Assembly (NCBI GenBank): GCA_964501335.1
Contig: CAZCTC010000043.1
Span: forward strand, 3,346-67,345
Direction: 5' to 3'
Source: CAZCTC01 sp964501335
Lineage (GTDB): Bacteria; Chloroflexota; Anaerolineae; B4-G1; SLSP01
Length of the DNA: 64,000 bases
Part shown: one piece after another, positions 27,924 through 37,213 of the stretch
How the letters are laid out: each line of letters begins with the position of its first letter
Position numbering within the stretch: the stretch's first letter is position 1
Notes under the pieces: model-generated
Told to the model about the DNA's origin: nothing
The model's database searches: none
What the model saw: only the letters and a program-made list of their open reading frames with translations
Made by a program: the position numbers and the translations under genes

Positions 27924-29160
27924 TGGCTTCCTGTTCCAGTTTGATCTCGTGCAGGAGCATATATTCCAGAAGCGGCTGCATGTCTTCCAGTTGGGGATGC
28001 CGGCGCAGCCGGGTGAGATGTTGGATGTCGCCGGCGGTGAGGGGTTTGCCCCAGTGGGCGAAGGTTTGCAGGGTGTCGATATCCATGCGGTAGGGCTGGA
28101 ACCGGGGCGAAACATCGCGGCGCAGTTGTGCGAGGATATTGAATCCGCCGTAATCGATATCCGACCAGAGGTAGAGGGGGATGTCGGCGGGCAGTTCGGC
28201 GGCCAGTGTGCCGAGCAAGCGGCGGGCGGCCGGGGAGGGATTGCCCCACAGGCAGAAGGCCGCCGTTTCGGGGTTTTCCTGTTGCAGCAGGGAATAGAAG
28301 GGGGTGAGGTTTTCCACGCAGATGACCTCGCGGGCCTGGACCTGGGCCGCGGTCAGGTGGGCAGTCAGTGCGGCGGGAATCCCCACTGCCGGACGGAAGG
28401 CGGTCAGATCGAGCTCCCGGCCGGTTTCATCGATTAGCCGCCAGGGACCGGCCAGATGGAGCAGGGTGGGATTGGGGACGAGTCCCAGTTCCTGGAGGAT
28501 CTCCTGATTGGTGAAGTCGCTCCATTCGTGGTGGGTCTGGCGGGCCAACCGGGCCAGTGCCGGCTTGAGCGGTTCAAAGCGTTTGCTGTCGTTGAAAACG
28601 CGGACGCTGAAGACCCGGTAGGGCAGTTCTTCGACGACGTTTTCGGGCAGGGCCAGCAGGGCATCCAGCAGGTCCTGGTTGTTTTCATCTTCGCCCGGGA
28701 CAAACGGGGCCGGGGATTTGTGATTTTCCAGCTGTTCCAGAGTCCAATCGAGGGCCAGGCGGCGCCAGTCGTGGACGCGGAAGCGATTGCCCAGCAGGAG
28801 GTCGCGGAGCCGGCGTTGTTGGGCGGCCCGGGGCTCTCGTCCGAGTAGTGCGTAAAGATCGGCTGCAGCTTCGGAGGTCAGGGCGACGCTGTCGATCAGG
28901 TGGCCTTTCTGGCCCGGTTCCCAGGTCAGTGTGATCCAGCCGAGTTGTTCGAGGGCGGCGAGCTGTTCGTTGGCGATGAGCCGGGGAGTGGGGTCGAGCT
29001 GGCTGTAGTAGCCGGGTAGCAATGCGGGGAGATCGGAGAGCCTGGTGCGGATGGTCCGTTTGGGTTGACCCTGGCGCTGTTCATAGATGTCGAGCAGCAG
29101 ATCGATCACGGCGGCTGTGTCGGCATTGGGGGTGAAGGAGGGCTTTTTTTTAGGTTCCAT
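27907..29160 (-). CDS. jetD: Wadjet protein JetD (Toprim-type nuclease subunit)
   Basis: 417 residues. The N-terminal two thirds match the DUF3322-type region and the C-terminal part the DUF2220/Toprim region. The Toprim acidic residues appear intact: Glu283 in VICVENLTPF and Asp334/Asp336 in WSDIDYGGFNIL. In characterised Wadjet systems JetD is the topoisomerase VI-like subunit that cuts closed circular DNA after the JetABC motor has extruded it. It lies downstream of jetC on the same strand, but 491 bases away rather than overlapping, with three repeat copies in the gap. Its own promoter or read-through would be needed. The identity rests on domain pattern plus the jetABC neighbours. Confidence 0.9.
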   Translation of the reverse strand: MEPKKKPSFTPNADTAAVIDLLLDIYEQRQGQPKRTIRTRLSDLPALLPGYYSQLDPTPRLIANEQLAALEQLGWITLTWEPGQKGHLIDSVALTSEAAADLYALLGREPRAAQQRRLRDLLLGNRFRVHDWRRLALDWTLEQLENHKSPAPFVPGEDENNQDLLDALLALPENVVEELPYRVFSVRVFNDSKRFEPLKPALARLARQTHHEWSDFTNQEILQELGLVPNPTLLHLAGPWRLIDETGRELDLTAFRPAVGIPAALTAHLTAAQVQAREVICVENLTPFYSLLQQENPETAAFCLWGNPSPAARRLLGTLAAELPADIPLYLWSDIDYGGFNILAQLRRDVSPRFQPYRMDIDTLQTFAHWGKPLTAGDIQHLTRLRRHPQLEDMQPLLEYMLLHEIKLEQEAIILDK

Positions 29161-29165
29161 ATTTT

Positions 29166-29643
29166 TTTACCCGGACGGTTTGTTTAGCGTCCCGCAATAG
29201 ATGCCTTTTCGGTGAGCTGCGACGCGCGGGATGGGGGGATTTTTTTTATTTATGTTTTGACGCGCTTCAGAAAGCGCGTCAAAACATAGGCTTTTTTCCC
29301 TTGTTTTCCAGGTTCACTGTACCGGTCGTAATTTTTTACCTGGGCGGCTGATTTTTGCATCCCGCAATCGACGTTTTTCAGGTCAGGTGCGACGCGCTTG
29401 ACGGGCAGAGAGAAATTTTTTTATTTATGTTTTGACGCGCTTTAGAAAGCGCGTCAAAACATAGGCTTTTTTTCCTTTGTATTCCAGGTTGATTCCACCG
29501 GTTGAATTTTTTGCCTGGAGGGCGGCTGTTTTAGCGTCCCGCAATCGGCGTTTTTCAGGTCAGATGCGACGCGCTGTGCGAAGCAGGCAGAGAGAATTTT
29601 TTTGTTTATATTTTCGGCGGCTTTCCGAAGCCGCCGAAAATAT
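29166..29643. repeat. Three tandem copies of the variable-stem hairpin repeat
   Basis: The anchor GCGTCCCGCAAT (or GCATCCCGCAAT) occurs at 29187, 29357 and 29534, giving periods of 170 and 177. Each unit has the anchor, a TTTTCAGGTCAGxTGCGACGCGC-like segment, CAGAGAG-(T-rich), then a hairpin: 29252-29287 and 29427-29462 (GACGCGCT stems) and 29608-29643 (CGGCGGCT stem). CCAGGTT...TGTACCGGT links the units. The array fills the gap between jetC and jetD. No gene seen. Confidence 0.9.
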
Positions 29644-29651
29644 GAATTTTT

Positions 29652-32600
29652 TTATTGGTCGCTGTCGGTCTCTTTGGACAGTTCGTTCAGCAGGGTTTCT
29701 TTGTCGATTTCGATGACGAAGGCCCGGTTGTCTTTGCGGACGACGGTGCGGACGGCGTCGATGTGTGGGAGCAGGCCGGCGGCTTTGTCGGGCGGGGTGG
29801 CCAGCAGGACCTGGAGTTTGGTATCGACCATGAATTGCAGGGCGCTGGCGGTGCGTGAACTGTCCATTTTGCCGAAGGCTTCATCGAAGATGGCCAGCCG
29901 GATGGTGTCGGCCGGGCGGGGTTGATTGAGCCGGTAGGCCTGGGCGAAGGAAGCGGCCATGGCTACATAGAAGGGCGTGGTTGTTTCACCCCCCGATTTT
30001 TTGGCTTTGATCTGGCTGAGCAGGGCCGTGTCGCCGTTGGGGTAATGGATGCGGATGTCGTAGTGGAGGTAGTTGCGGTAATCCTGCAAGGCGCGCAGTT
30101 CGTTGACGGTGGCATCGCCGGGGCCGGCCGTCAGCCGTTCGAAGAGGAGGTCCCAGCCTTCCTGGTGGCGCTGGCGGAAATCGGATTCAAAGAGCGAGGT
30201 ACCCAGGATCTGCTGGCTGTCCATGATCATGTCGTAGACCTGGCGCAGGGTCGGCTCGGGGCGAGTGATGAATTCGAAGCGTTCACCGCCGAAGCGCAGC
30301 GTGGCCAGAGTGGTGTTGAGATAGCCGAGCTGCTGGCGGGCATCTTCGATCTGTTCGTGGAGGCGGTGGATGAAGTTCTCGACCAGTTCCTGTTCGGCGT
30401 GTTGGCGTTGTTCGGCGATGCGGGATTCGTAGTCGGGGAGTTCCGATTGGATGTAGCGATCCCGTTCCTGGACATAGCGGACGGCATTTTCATCGCCGTC
30501 GTAGCCGAACTGGTAGGCGAAGCTGTAGGCATGTTTGGCTTCGAGCAGGGCGTCGCGGCTGCGGCGTTCCGCTGAGGCATAATCGGCTTCATAGCGGGCG
30601 GCGTTGTTTTGCAGGGTGTCGACCGGATAGCGTTGCCGGCGGCGGTCATATTCTTTTTGCAGCTCTTCCAGCAACTCCGGATTGTTTTCCTCAGAGAGAA
30701 ATTCCTCGGCCTCTTGCAGTGCGGCAGCGGCCTGTTGTTCCAGTTCGGGCATCGTTTCATGATTCAGCGTTTCGATCTGGCTGCGTAGGCTGCCGATCGT
30801 TTCGCCCATTCGGCTTACCTCCGTATCCAGCTCTTTTTCCCGGCGTTGTTCCGTTTCCACGGTGGCGCGCAGGGCTGCTACTGTGCGGGTATCCAGCGCG
30901 GCGAGTTCGGCTTTGCGTTCGGCCAGTTGGAGTTCCAGCGCCGGGAGCTTTTCCAGCAGAGGGAGATCGCGTTCCAGCTCGACGTAGGGGCGGGTTTTTT
31001 CCTGGGTGAGGGCCAGTCGCTCACGCAGGCCCGAATCCTGACTTTGCAGGTCGGCGAGTTCTTTGAGGATTTCGGTGATATGGTCTTCGCGTTGCCGGAT
31101 CTGGCGCGGGATGGCGCGGTCGCCGATGAACCAGCGCCGGTATTGCGCCGGGTCCATGTGGCGGCTGGTGAAATTGCGGCGGACGAAGCCGTCGCGGGTG
31201 ACCGCGGTGGCATGGTTACGGAGGTTGTCCAGCGTTTCGCATTTGGTATAACCGCCCAGCAGCAGATCGACCAGGACGCGGGCGGCGGGATGTTCGGTTT
31301 TCACCTCTTCGGCCAGGACGCCGGGGCGGAGCCGTTGGGTGTTTTTCAGCAGCCGTTCGGTGTCGGGCAGCCCGACGCCGTAGAGATTGTCTTTCAGTCG
31401 GCGCTGTTGATAGAGGTGCATGGCAGCATCGTAATGTTGGGGCGGGACCAGCAGGTCGAAGCGGCTGCGGCCGAGGATGCCTTCGACGGCATCCTGCCAG
31501 CTTTCATCCGGGACCGTGAGGACCGTACAGAGGTAAGTGACCTCGTCGGCCTTCAGTCCCAATTCGGCGCGGAGAAGCCGGCGCAGCAGGGCGGCCTGCG
31601 GCGCAGCGGTCTCGTAACTGACATCGCGGTCGCCGGTGCGCAGTTGCTGGATTTCCCGTTGCAGTCGGGCCGCCTCTTCTTTCAACTGGCGGCTTTTTTC
31701 TTCGATCAGAGCCAGCCGGCTGTTGTAATATCTGCCCAGGGTTTCCAGCTCCTGTTGTACCTGGATGAGGAGTTCCGGGGTGGGCGCGGCGGTGGTGAAT
31801 CGGCTGAGCGCTTCCGGGGCGGGCTGGTCGTCGGCGGCCAGGAGGCGGAGCAGGCGATCCGCGTCGCGGCGCTCGCGTTCCAGGGCGGATTCGACTGTGG
31901 CGGCGCGGCGGCGGGTTTCGGTCAATTCGGCCAGGAGGGCGGCGATTTCGTCTTTCAGGAGTTGTTCCCGTTGCGCGGTGGTGTCGGTATGCAGCGCGAT
32001 CTGCGCTTCGAGGAGGGCTTGGCGGGTATGAAGCAGCTGTTCGTTCAGCTCATCGCGTTTCAGGGTCCGGCGGCTGAGGGCGACCTGTTTTTCGTCGAGT
32101 TCGACCCGGCTTTCTTTTAATTTGCCGAGCAGATGGTCGTTTTGCGCGCGCCGGCGGATATAGCCGTTGGTCAGGCGCAGCCGGTGTTGCGTGGCCCGTT
32201 CCTGATCCTGGGTTTCGATAGCCGTCAGGGCTTCAATGCGGCGGCGCACATCGGCGGCCAGGGTTTCAAAGTGGCGCATCGTTTCCAGCTGGTCCTGCAG
32301 GGTTTTCACATCGACGAGATTTTCATCCAGCAGGTAGTTGTGGACGAATTCGCGGATATCGGTGAGGGGACTGAAGGCCACGCCTTTGACGATCTTTTGA
32401 GGGAAGGTCTCTTTGAGCTGGCCCAGGCGGTTCAAGAGGTGGAACCGGTAATCTTCAAGTCGGGTGAAGAGCTGGGCGCGGGCGCCGGTCGGCAGGGCGA
32501 AGTGTTCCAGGTGACGGCGGAAGGCGCGGCTGTCGTAGAGCCGGCCTTCAAGGGCGAAGAACCAGGCATCGTTGAGCCCGGCATTGTTGACGATGAAATA

Positions 32601-32966
32601 GGCGATATCGGGGGTGCGGCCGTCCTGGTAGGCGTCGATGACGGCGCCATGGACGAAATAGCTGTCGTCGGCGTTGCGGAATTCCAGCGCGACCACGCCG
32701 GTGGTGTCGTCGCGCAGGAAGCGGTGGCCTTCGGTGCCCAGTTCGCCGCGGACGTAACTGGCGAGGGTGCGCTGGCTGGAGTCCATGGCGGCGCGGTTGA
32801 ATTTTACTTCGCGTTGGCCGCCGACCAGGGCAAATTGCACGGCATCAAGGATGGTGGATTTGCCGACGCCGTTGATGCCGATGAAATAGGTACTGCCTTT
32901 GCAGCTGATCGTTTCGTTCTCAAAGAGGTGCCAGTGGATCAGGCGGATGCGGTTTAACAGTTTCAT
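29652..32966 (-). CDS. jetC: Wadjet protein JetC (SMC/MukB-like ATPase)
   Basis: 1104 residues with SMC architecture: N-terminal Walker A GINGVGKST (residues 30-38), a long coiled coil (about 260-460), a hinge-like globular region (about 460-610), a second coiled coil (about 640-920), then the signature KSGGETTTPFYVAM and Walker B AIFDEAFGKMDSSR near the C-terminus. All ATPase motifs are intact. In Wadjet the JetC dimer with JetA and JetB forms a condensin-like loop-extruding motor that recognises plasmid-sized circles. The start is five bases from the jetB stop, so these two are translationally linked. The repeat array begins right after its stop codon. Confidence 0.95.
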   Translation of the reverse strand: MKLLNRIRLIHWHLFENETISCKGSTYFIGINGVGKSTILDAVQFALVGGQREVKFNRAAMDSSQRTLASYVRGELGTEGHRFLRDDTTGVVALEFRNADDSYFVHGAVIDAYQDGRTPDIAYFIVNNAGLNDAWFFALEGRLYDSRAFRRHLEHFALPTGARAQLFTRLEDYRFHLLNRLGQLKETFPQKIVKGVAFSPLTDIREFVHNYLLDENLVDVKTLQDQLETMRHFETLAADVRRRIEALTAIETQDQERATQHRLRLTNGYIRRRAQNDHLLGKLKESRVELDEKQVALSRRTLKRDELNEQLLHTRQALLEAQIALHTDTTAQREQLLKDEIAALLAELTETRRRAATVESALERERRDADRLLRLLAADDQPAPEALSRFTTAAPTPELLIQVQQELETLGRYYNSRLALIEEKSRQLKEEAARLQREIQQLRTGDRDVSYETAAPQAALLRRLLRAELGLKADEVTYLCTVLTVPDESWQDAVEGILGRSRFDLLVPPQHYDAAMHLYQQRRLKDNLYGVGLPDTERLLKNTQRLRPGVLAEEVKTEHPAARVLVDLLLGGYTKCETLDNLRNHATAVTRDGFVRRNFTSRHMDPAQYRRWFIGDRAIPRQIRQREDHITEILKELADLQSQDSGLRERLALTQEKTRPYVELERDLPLLEKLPALELQLAERKAELAALDTRTVAALRATVETEQRREKELDTEVSRMGETIGSLRSQIETLNHETMPELEQQAAAALQEAEEFLSEENNPELLEELQKEYDRRRQRYPVDTLQNNAARYEADYASAERRSRDALLEAKHAYSFAYQFGYDGDENAVRYVQERDRYIQSELPDYESRIAEQRQHAEQELVENFIHRLHEQIEDARQQLGYLNTTLATLRFGGERFEFITRPEPTLRQVYDMIMDSQQILGTSLFESDFRQRHQEGWDLLFERLTAGPGDATVNELRALQDYRNYLHYDIRIHYPNGDTALLSQIKAKKSGGETTTPFYVAMAASFAQAYRLNQPRPADTIRLAIFDEAFGKMDSSRTASALQFMVDTKLQVLLATPPDKAAGLLPHIDAVRTVVRKDNRAFVIEIDKETLLNELSKETDSDQ

Positions 32967-32970
32967 AAGG

Positions 32971-33630
32971 CTAATCCTCTTCGTTCAGATCGCCGTCGTC
33001 GTCGAGATTTTCCACAGGGCCGGTCGCGGCGCGGCGATAGCGGCGAATCCAGGCTTCCATTTCCTCGGCGGTTTGTACCGGGAGGATCATTTTGATCGAG
33101 CCGCGCAGCCGGATGCGGCTTTCTCCGTCCCGTACATCGAGCGAACGCCCGTCGATCACTTCGATCAGCCCGAGTTTGCGCATCCGGTGCATCAATGTTT
33201 CATACTGGATCACGCCCAGGTCCCGTTCCCGTCCGGTGACGGCGCGGTATTCTTCGCGGATTTCGCCGAGGGTGACGACGGGATCTTTGGCGAGGCTGAG
33301 GTGTTCGGATTGATCTTCATAAAGTTTGCGCAGCACCACGATCATCAACGATTCATCGAGCGGGTAACGCTTGCGGCAATAGCTGAAATCGGAGATGACC
33401 TGGAAGATGCGGTGGTAATCGTCATGGATCAGGGTGAAGCCGGCCGCCGTGAAGAGCGCGGCGAAGATTTCGCGGTAACGGAAAACCAGGTAATAGTCGT
33501 CTTTGTCGTTTTCCTGATCCTGGTAAAGGAAGGTCTGTCCCAGGAGGCGGTTGATTACCCGGGGGACCTCATTGGCGATCTTTTCCGGCAGGTCGGCAGC
33601 TTTAAAGAGGTTTTCGGCCGTGAATGGCAT
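32971..33630 (-). CDS. jetB: Wadjet protein JetB (KITE-like subunit)
   Basis: 219 residues, with the winged-helix KITE-type pattern of the DUF4194/JetB group: LLGQTFLYQDQENDKDDYYLVF near the N-terminus, FSYCRKRYPLDESLMIVVLRKLY in the middle and a C-terminal segment GSIKMILPVQTAEEMEAWI. JetB bridges the kleisin JetA and the JetC heads in the known complex. It sits between jetA (14 bases) and jetC (4 bases), the canonical order. The sequence is less distinctive than jetC, so the call leans on context as well. Confidence 0.88.
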   Translation of the reverse strand: MPFTAENLFKAADLPEKIANEVPRVINRLLGQTFLYQDQENDKDDYYLVFRYREIFAALFTAAGFTLIHDDYHRIFQVISDFSYCRKRYPLDESLMIVVLRKLYEDQSEHLSLAKDPVVTLGEIREEYRAVTGRERDLGVIQYETLMHRMRKLGLIEVIDGRSLDVRDGESRIRLRGSIKMILPVQTAEEMEAWIRRYRRAATGPVENLDDDGDLNEED

Positions 33631-33644
33631 GGTTTGGGACTCCG

Positions 33645-35081
33645 TTAACGTTTGCGGCGGGCAAGCTGGAAGGGGCGTACCGTGAGCGCTCCCAGGTGGA
33701 CCGCTTCTCCGGGCAGCGGTTCGATATCGTAATTGACTTCGGGATGGTTGCCGTAGGCGATGGTGTAGATCAGCCAGGGTAGTTTTTCGGGGTCGGTGAA
33801 CGTGTCCGCGGGGAGTTCCTGGATGTGGAGGGTGGCATGCCCGTTGAAGAACTGGCCGACGAATTTCTGGATCTTTTCCGGCGTGATGACCTGGCCCAGC
33901 GTGCTCAGCGTGGCTGCGTGCAGTTCCTGCATGTCGCGGGGATCGAGCAGGGATGCCATCACGGGGGTCGGTTCAAAGGGGGCCCGCCGGCGGGGTGGGG
34001 TGTAGAAACTGCGGCTGTCGGGCTCGCGGATGGGCGTGATGGCGAACGAGGGCGCCTCGGCCGGCAAGAGCGGCATACCGGTATTGATGAGGGCGGCGAG
34101 TTCTTTGGAGAGCCGGGCCAGCCGATCCTTAAAGCTGCCGTCAATGCCGACCAGCTGGTAGCGGATCTGGCGCAGGGAGGTGCGCAGATATTGGGCGTGA
34201 CGGCGGTCGATCTCTTCCAGCAGGGGGTCCAGCCCTTCCAATTGATTGATGATGAAGCGCATGTAGTGCTGGATCTCTTCGGCGGCCTGGGCCGGGGTGA
34301 GGTGGCTTTGTGTGGCCAGCTCGTCGGCTGTTCCGTTCAACCAGGAGGGTTCGAGTTGCCATTCTTGCAGGCGGGCGACGATATCGCGGCGGTAACGGGA
34401 GATATGGTCGGAGGTTTTGAGCGCGTGATAGGTGGGGCCCAGGACCTGGGCATAGTCGTCGTATTGCAGCCGCAGTAGTTCGGAGACCGGGCGGTCGCGG
34501 GTGACCCGTTCGGTATAGCGGCGGATGTTTTGGTTGAGTTCGTTGAGGCCGCGGACCAGCTGGCGGATGTTCTCGTAGGCCTGATTCAAGGCCAGGGCCG
34601 GGGAGAAATCGTCGTTTTCGCTGGTGAGCAGCTGGTGGGCGGCGTAAAGCTGGCCGCTATATTCGCGGGGTTTTTGTTCCTGGATGCTGCGCAGGGCTTC
34701 CAGCAGGGTGAAAGCGTAATCGGGGAGTACGATAAATTCCGTATAATCGGCCGTCTGTTCCCGTTCCAGCCAGCCGGAATCGATCAGACGGCGGAGCATC
34801 CAGTTGGCGTACGTTCGGGCGTCGGCCTGAGGAGCCGGGTCATTTTCTTCGGTGAGTTCAGTTTGCGTATTGAGGACTTCGGCGCTTTCCTGGGTGGCAT
34901 ATTCGGTGATGTCGGCCAGGACGATTTCACGGGTGAGGCCGAAGCGGTTGAATTCAGCCAGGGCGTAGATGCGCAACAGTACAGCCATGTAATGGCGTTG
35001 ATGGACTCCAGAGCCGAGCAGGTTGAAGAGGTTGCCGGGAAGGATGTCGAAGGGATTATGCAGGGGGGAGGCTGGTTTCAT
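33645..35081 (-). CDS. jetA: Wadjet protein JetA (kleisin-like subunit)
   Basis: 478 residues, mainly helical, beginning with a compact winged-helix region (NPFDILPGNLFNLLGSGVHQRHYMAVLL shortened here to its ends NPFDILPGNLF and YMAVLLRIY) and ending with a second small domain (EKLPWLIYTIAYGNHPEV). This is the pattern of JetA proteins, which act as the kleisin joining the two JetC heads. It is the first gene of the operon. I cannot decide from sequence alone which Wadjet subtype it belongs to: the family names DUF3375 and JetA/DUF5716 are both candidates. No damage is visible. Confidence 0.87.
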   Translation of the reverse strand: MKPASPLHNPFDILPGNLFNLLGSGVHQRHYMAVLLRIYALAEFNRFGLTREIVLADITEYATQESAEVLNTQTELTEENDPAPQADARTYANWMLRRLIDSGWLEREQTADYTEFIVLPDYAFTLLEALRSIQEQKPREYSGQLYAAHQLLTSENDDFSPALALNQAYENIRQLVRGLNELNQNIRRYTERVTRDRPVSELLRLQYDDYAQVLGPTYHALKTSDHISRYRRDIVARLQEWQLEPSWLNGTADELATQSHLTPAQAAEEIQHYMRFIINQLEGLDPLLEEIDRRHAQYLRTSLRQIRYQLVGIDGSFKDRLARLSKELAALINTGMPLLPAEAPSFAITPIREPDSRSFYTPPRRRAPFEPTPVMASLLDPRDMQELHAATLSTLGQVITPEKIQKFVGQFFNGHATLHIQELPADTFTDPEKLPWLIYTIAYGNHPEVNYDIEPLPGEAVHLGALTVRPFQLARRKR

Positions 35082-35160
35082 AGGGACTGCCCATGGTTAG
35101 TGTTGATGGGATTGGATTAAATTGTGTTGCGTTGATATATTTATTTTTAATCACGGGGGT

Positions 35161-35189
35161 ATTATAACTCAAAAGGCTTTTTTTATCTA
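35161..35189 (-). promoter_or_regulatory. Possible jetA promoter (-10 only convincing)
   Basis: Read on the minus strand, a perfect TATAAT lies at 35166-35161, about 80 bases before the jetA start. The -35 position (around 35189-35184, TAGATA) is poor, so the site is tentative. Confidence 0.35.
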
Positions 35190-35222
35190 CGGCTTCATTG
35201 CACCGGTTGTAATTTTTTAAAT

Positions 35223-35254
35223 ACAGAGCGCGCACCCTGAGGTGCGCGCTCTGT
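35223..35254. terminator. Hairpin after the HET-C/LysM gene
   Basis: ACAGAGCGCGCACC-CTGA-GGTGCGCGCTCTGT, 18 bases beyond the stop of the HET-C/LysM gene. It belongs by form and flank (TTGCACCGGTTGTAATTTTTT at 35201-35220) to the variable-stem hairpin family. On the minus strand the second arm is followed by a short A/T stretch, so it may terminate that gene. Confidence 0.6.
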
Positions 35255-35272
35255 GTTGTTGAGAATAGCCGG

Positions 35273-36967
35273 TTATTTCTTCGGCGGGATGACCAGCTTT
35301 TGATCCGGATAGATCAGGTCGGGGTTGTTGATCTTATCGCGGTTGGCTTCGTAGATCTGGGGCCAGAGGTTGGCGTTGCCGTATTCTCGCTTGGCAATCT
35401 TGCTCAGGCTGTCGCCTTTCTGGACCACATAGGTGCTGCCGGTAACTTTAGGGGTGGGTTTGTTGCCGCCCTGATTGGGTTTCTTTTTGTTGTCGTCGAC
35501 CGTGGGCAGTTCCTGCTTGTAATCGCCCCGGGCGACGCCGGTCTTGATGTAGCTGTCCACATAAGGCCACCACCAGCTGTCCTTATCGGGATGTTGCATG
35601 TACCGATGGATTTCCTTGAAGAGATCATCTTTGGCCAACGGATCTTTCCAGGCGGTGAGCATCTTGGGATTGACATTGCGGACGACGTGGGTGGCCAGGG
35701 CCAGGGCCAGTTTGAAGTTCTTGTTGCTGGCCGCATCGTCTTTGTTCAGCAGGGAGTGGGAGGTGTATTCCGATCCCTTGCCGACAACCGGGTTTTTGCC
35801 GGTGAGGTTCGGCGCTGCTACCTTGGCCAGTTTATTGATCAAAGAGGCGATCTGGCCGGTCACAAAGGACTTGGCCTGTCCGGCCTTTTCCGCCAGCCAT
35901 TCGTAGCCGGGGACCCAGGACTTGATTTTCTTGCTGATGGCTTCCGAGATTTCCAGGTACTTTTCATAGTACCCGGCCATCCGGGGGCTCTTGCGGCTCA
36001 GCAAAATCAGAGCAATGCGGTCACTGGCGGCGCGTTTCTCGCCGGGTTTGGGCGGTTTGCTCATCGCGCCGGCGACCAGTTTGAGCATACTCAGAGCGGT
36101 ATCGGCCATGTTGAAAATGCCTGAGGTCAACTGGTAGCGTTCTTTGCCTTCGCTTTGATCAAAGACTTTGCCGGCCTGGGTGTCGGTGGGTTTGCCCCGC
36201 AGGCTGAGGGCGATTTCTATGAAATTGGAGTGGGCGAAGTAGTCTTCCATGATGTGCAAGGCCCGGCCGTAGTATTCCCGCCCTACCGAGGTGCGGCCGG
36301 CTTTCAAGGCCTTGTTGAAATTAGCGTCGATTTCGTCGAAGCCTTCCTGAATGAAGGAGGGGACGGCCTTTTTTCTGTCTTCGATGGCTTTTTGGGAATC
36401 TTTGGCGTTGTTGGGATTGTCGAAGTGTTCGCTGGTTTTGTACTCGCCCATGCGGTCTTTGTTCAGGCCGCGGCCGATGGTCGGGCCGAACTTATCTTCG
36501 GCCATAACCGAAACAATGGCTGCCAGCTCTTCCTGTCCCAGATTGATGCCGACGGAGCTTAAGGGGCCTTTGATCAGACTGATCTGATTCATATCGGTCA
36601 GCCAGTTGCCGAATTCGATGTCTTTGATTTCGGCTTCGGACACTCCTTCCACGCCGCCCTTATCCGCTTCAGAGTGACCTTCTTCGCCGAAGCGCTGGAT
36701 GATGGGCTGCCGGGCGACCTGATAGGCGCCGGCGACGCGAGCCGCGTGATGGTTGCCCTGAGTCTGGTTGATGCGGGACATCATAATTTTGCGTTGAGCA
36801 CCGGGCATTTGGGTCAACCGGCTGACCTGGGCTCCGACCGCACCTCCTGAAAAGGAGGCTCCGTCGACTTGAGGGGCTAAACCCTCCGGTTTTGCCGTTT
36901 CTGGTGCGTGAGAAGCGGATTGTTGCTTCTCGCGGGACACTTGTGACGCCTGACGTTGCGCACTCAT
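35273..36967 (-). CDS. HET-C-like protein with C-terminal LysM domain (possible injection-system cargo)
   Basis: The open frame begins at 37150, but the ATG at 36967 is chosen: GAAAGGA lies just upstream and the first 61 codons look like untranslated AT-rich DNA. 564 residues. Residues 1-115 are low-complexity and contain QTQGNHHAARV and QPIIQRFGEE, a pattern seen at the start of eCIS-core-associated proteins. Residues about 115-480 resemble the HET-C/zinc phospholipase superfamily, with HFDN (181-184) and RALHIMEDYFAHSNFIEIAL (His238, Asp242, His246). Residues 511-560 are a LysM domain (YVVQKGDSLSKIAKREYG) of the kind also found on contractile-injection baseplate proteins. There is no signal peptide. 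The HET-C assignment is from motif resemblance; cargo status is inference. Confidence 0.72.
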   Translation of the reverse strand: MSAQRQASQVSREKQQSASHAPETAKPEGLAPQVDGASFSGGAVGAQVSRLTQMPGAQRKIMMSRINQTQGNHHAARVAGAYQVARQPIIQRFGEEGHSEADKGGVEGVSEAEIKDIEFGNWLTDMNQISLIKGPLSSVGINLGQEELAAIVSVMAEDKFGPTIGRGLNKDRMGEYKTSEHFDNPNNAKDSQKAIEDRKKAVPSFIQEGFDEIDANFNKALKAGRTSVGREYYGRALHIMEDYFAHSNFIEIALSLRGKPTDTQAGKVFDQSEGKERYQLTSGIFNMADTALSMLKLVAGAMSKPPKPGEKRAASDRIALILLSRKSPRMAGYYEKYLEISEAISKKIKSWVPGYEWLAEKAGQAKSFVTGQIASLINKLAKVAAPNLTGKNPVVGKGSEYTSHSLLNKDDAASNKNFKLALALATHVVRNVNPKMLTAWKDPLAKDDLFKEIHRYMQHPDKDSWWWPYVDSYIKTGVARGDYKQELPTVDDNKKKPNQGGNKPTPKVTGSTYVVQKGDSLSKIAKREYGNANLWPQIYEANRDKINNPDLIYPDQKLVIPPKK

Positions 36968-37121
36968 TTGTAGTCCTTTCGCTCTTCGTTCACTAAAAAT
37001 TACATTTTTGCAACAAAAACCATAAGAGTTATTTTTTTTAAGGATAATCTCAACTCTATGTCCCGCTGTCCCGGCAAACTTTTTATATAGGGAGGGAATA
37101 TTATAAAAGAGGTGTTCAGTT

Positions 37122-37150
37122 ATCTTAACATATAAATTCAGAAGTGTCAA
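37122..37150 (-). promoter_or_regulatory. Candidate promoter for the HET-C/LysM gene
   Basis: On the minus strand: TTGACA (37150-37145), 17-base spacer, TAAGAT (37127-37122). A second candidate overlaps it, TTAAGA with TATAAT at 37105-37100. The whole stretch 36985-37220 is much richer in A and T than its surroundings, leaving a 5' leader of about 130-150 bases. Confidence 0.55.
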
Positions 37151-37213
37151 GGAAAATGTTGATTTGTCAAGTAAATAGCGGATTGGTTTTTCCTGCGACC
37201 AAGGGGGTGTTAG

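Noticed and set aside
29187..29643. Three regularly spaced repeats considered as a CRISPR array
   Set aside because: The period is 170-177 bases, the units are long and similar throughout, there are no spacers of uniform size, and no cas genes are present.
30846..32120. Plus-strand frame of 424 codons opposite jetC
   Set aside because: Low-complexity shadow of the jetC coiled-coil codons; jetC has full SMC motifs.
36968..37150. Upstream extension of the HET-C/LysM protein
   Set aside because: The stretch is AT-rich, lacks a ribosome site at its first ATG, contains promoter-like elements, and the downstream ATG has GAAAGGA at correct spacing.
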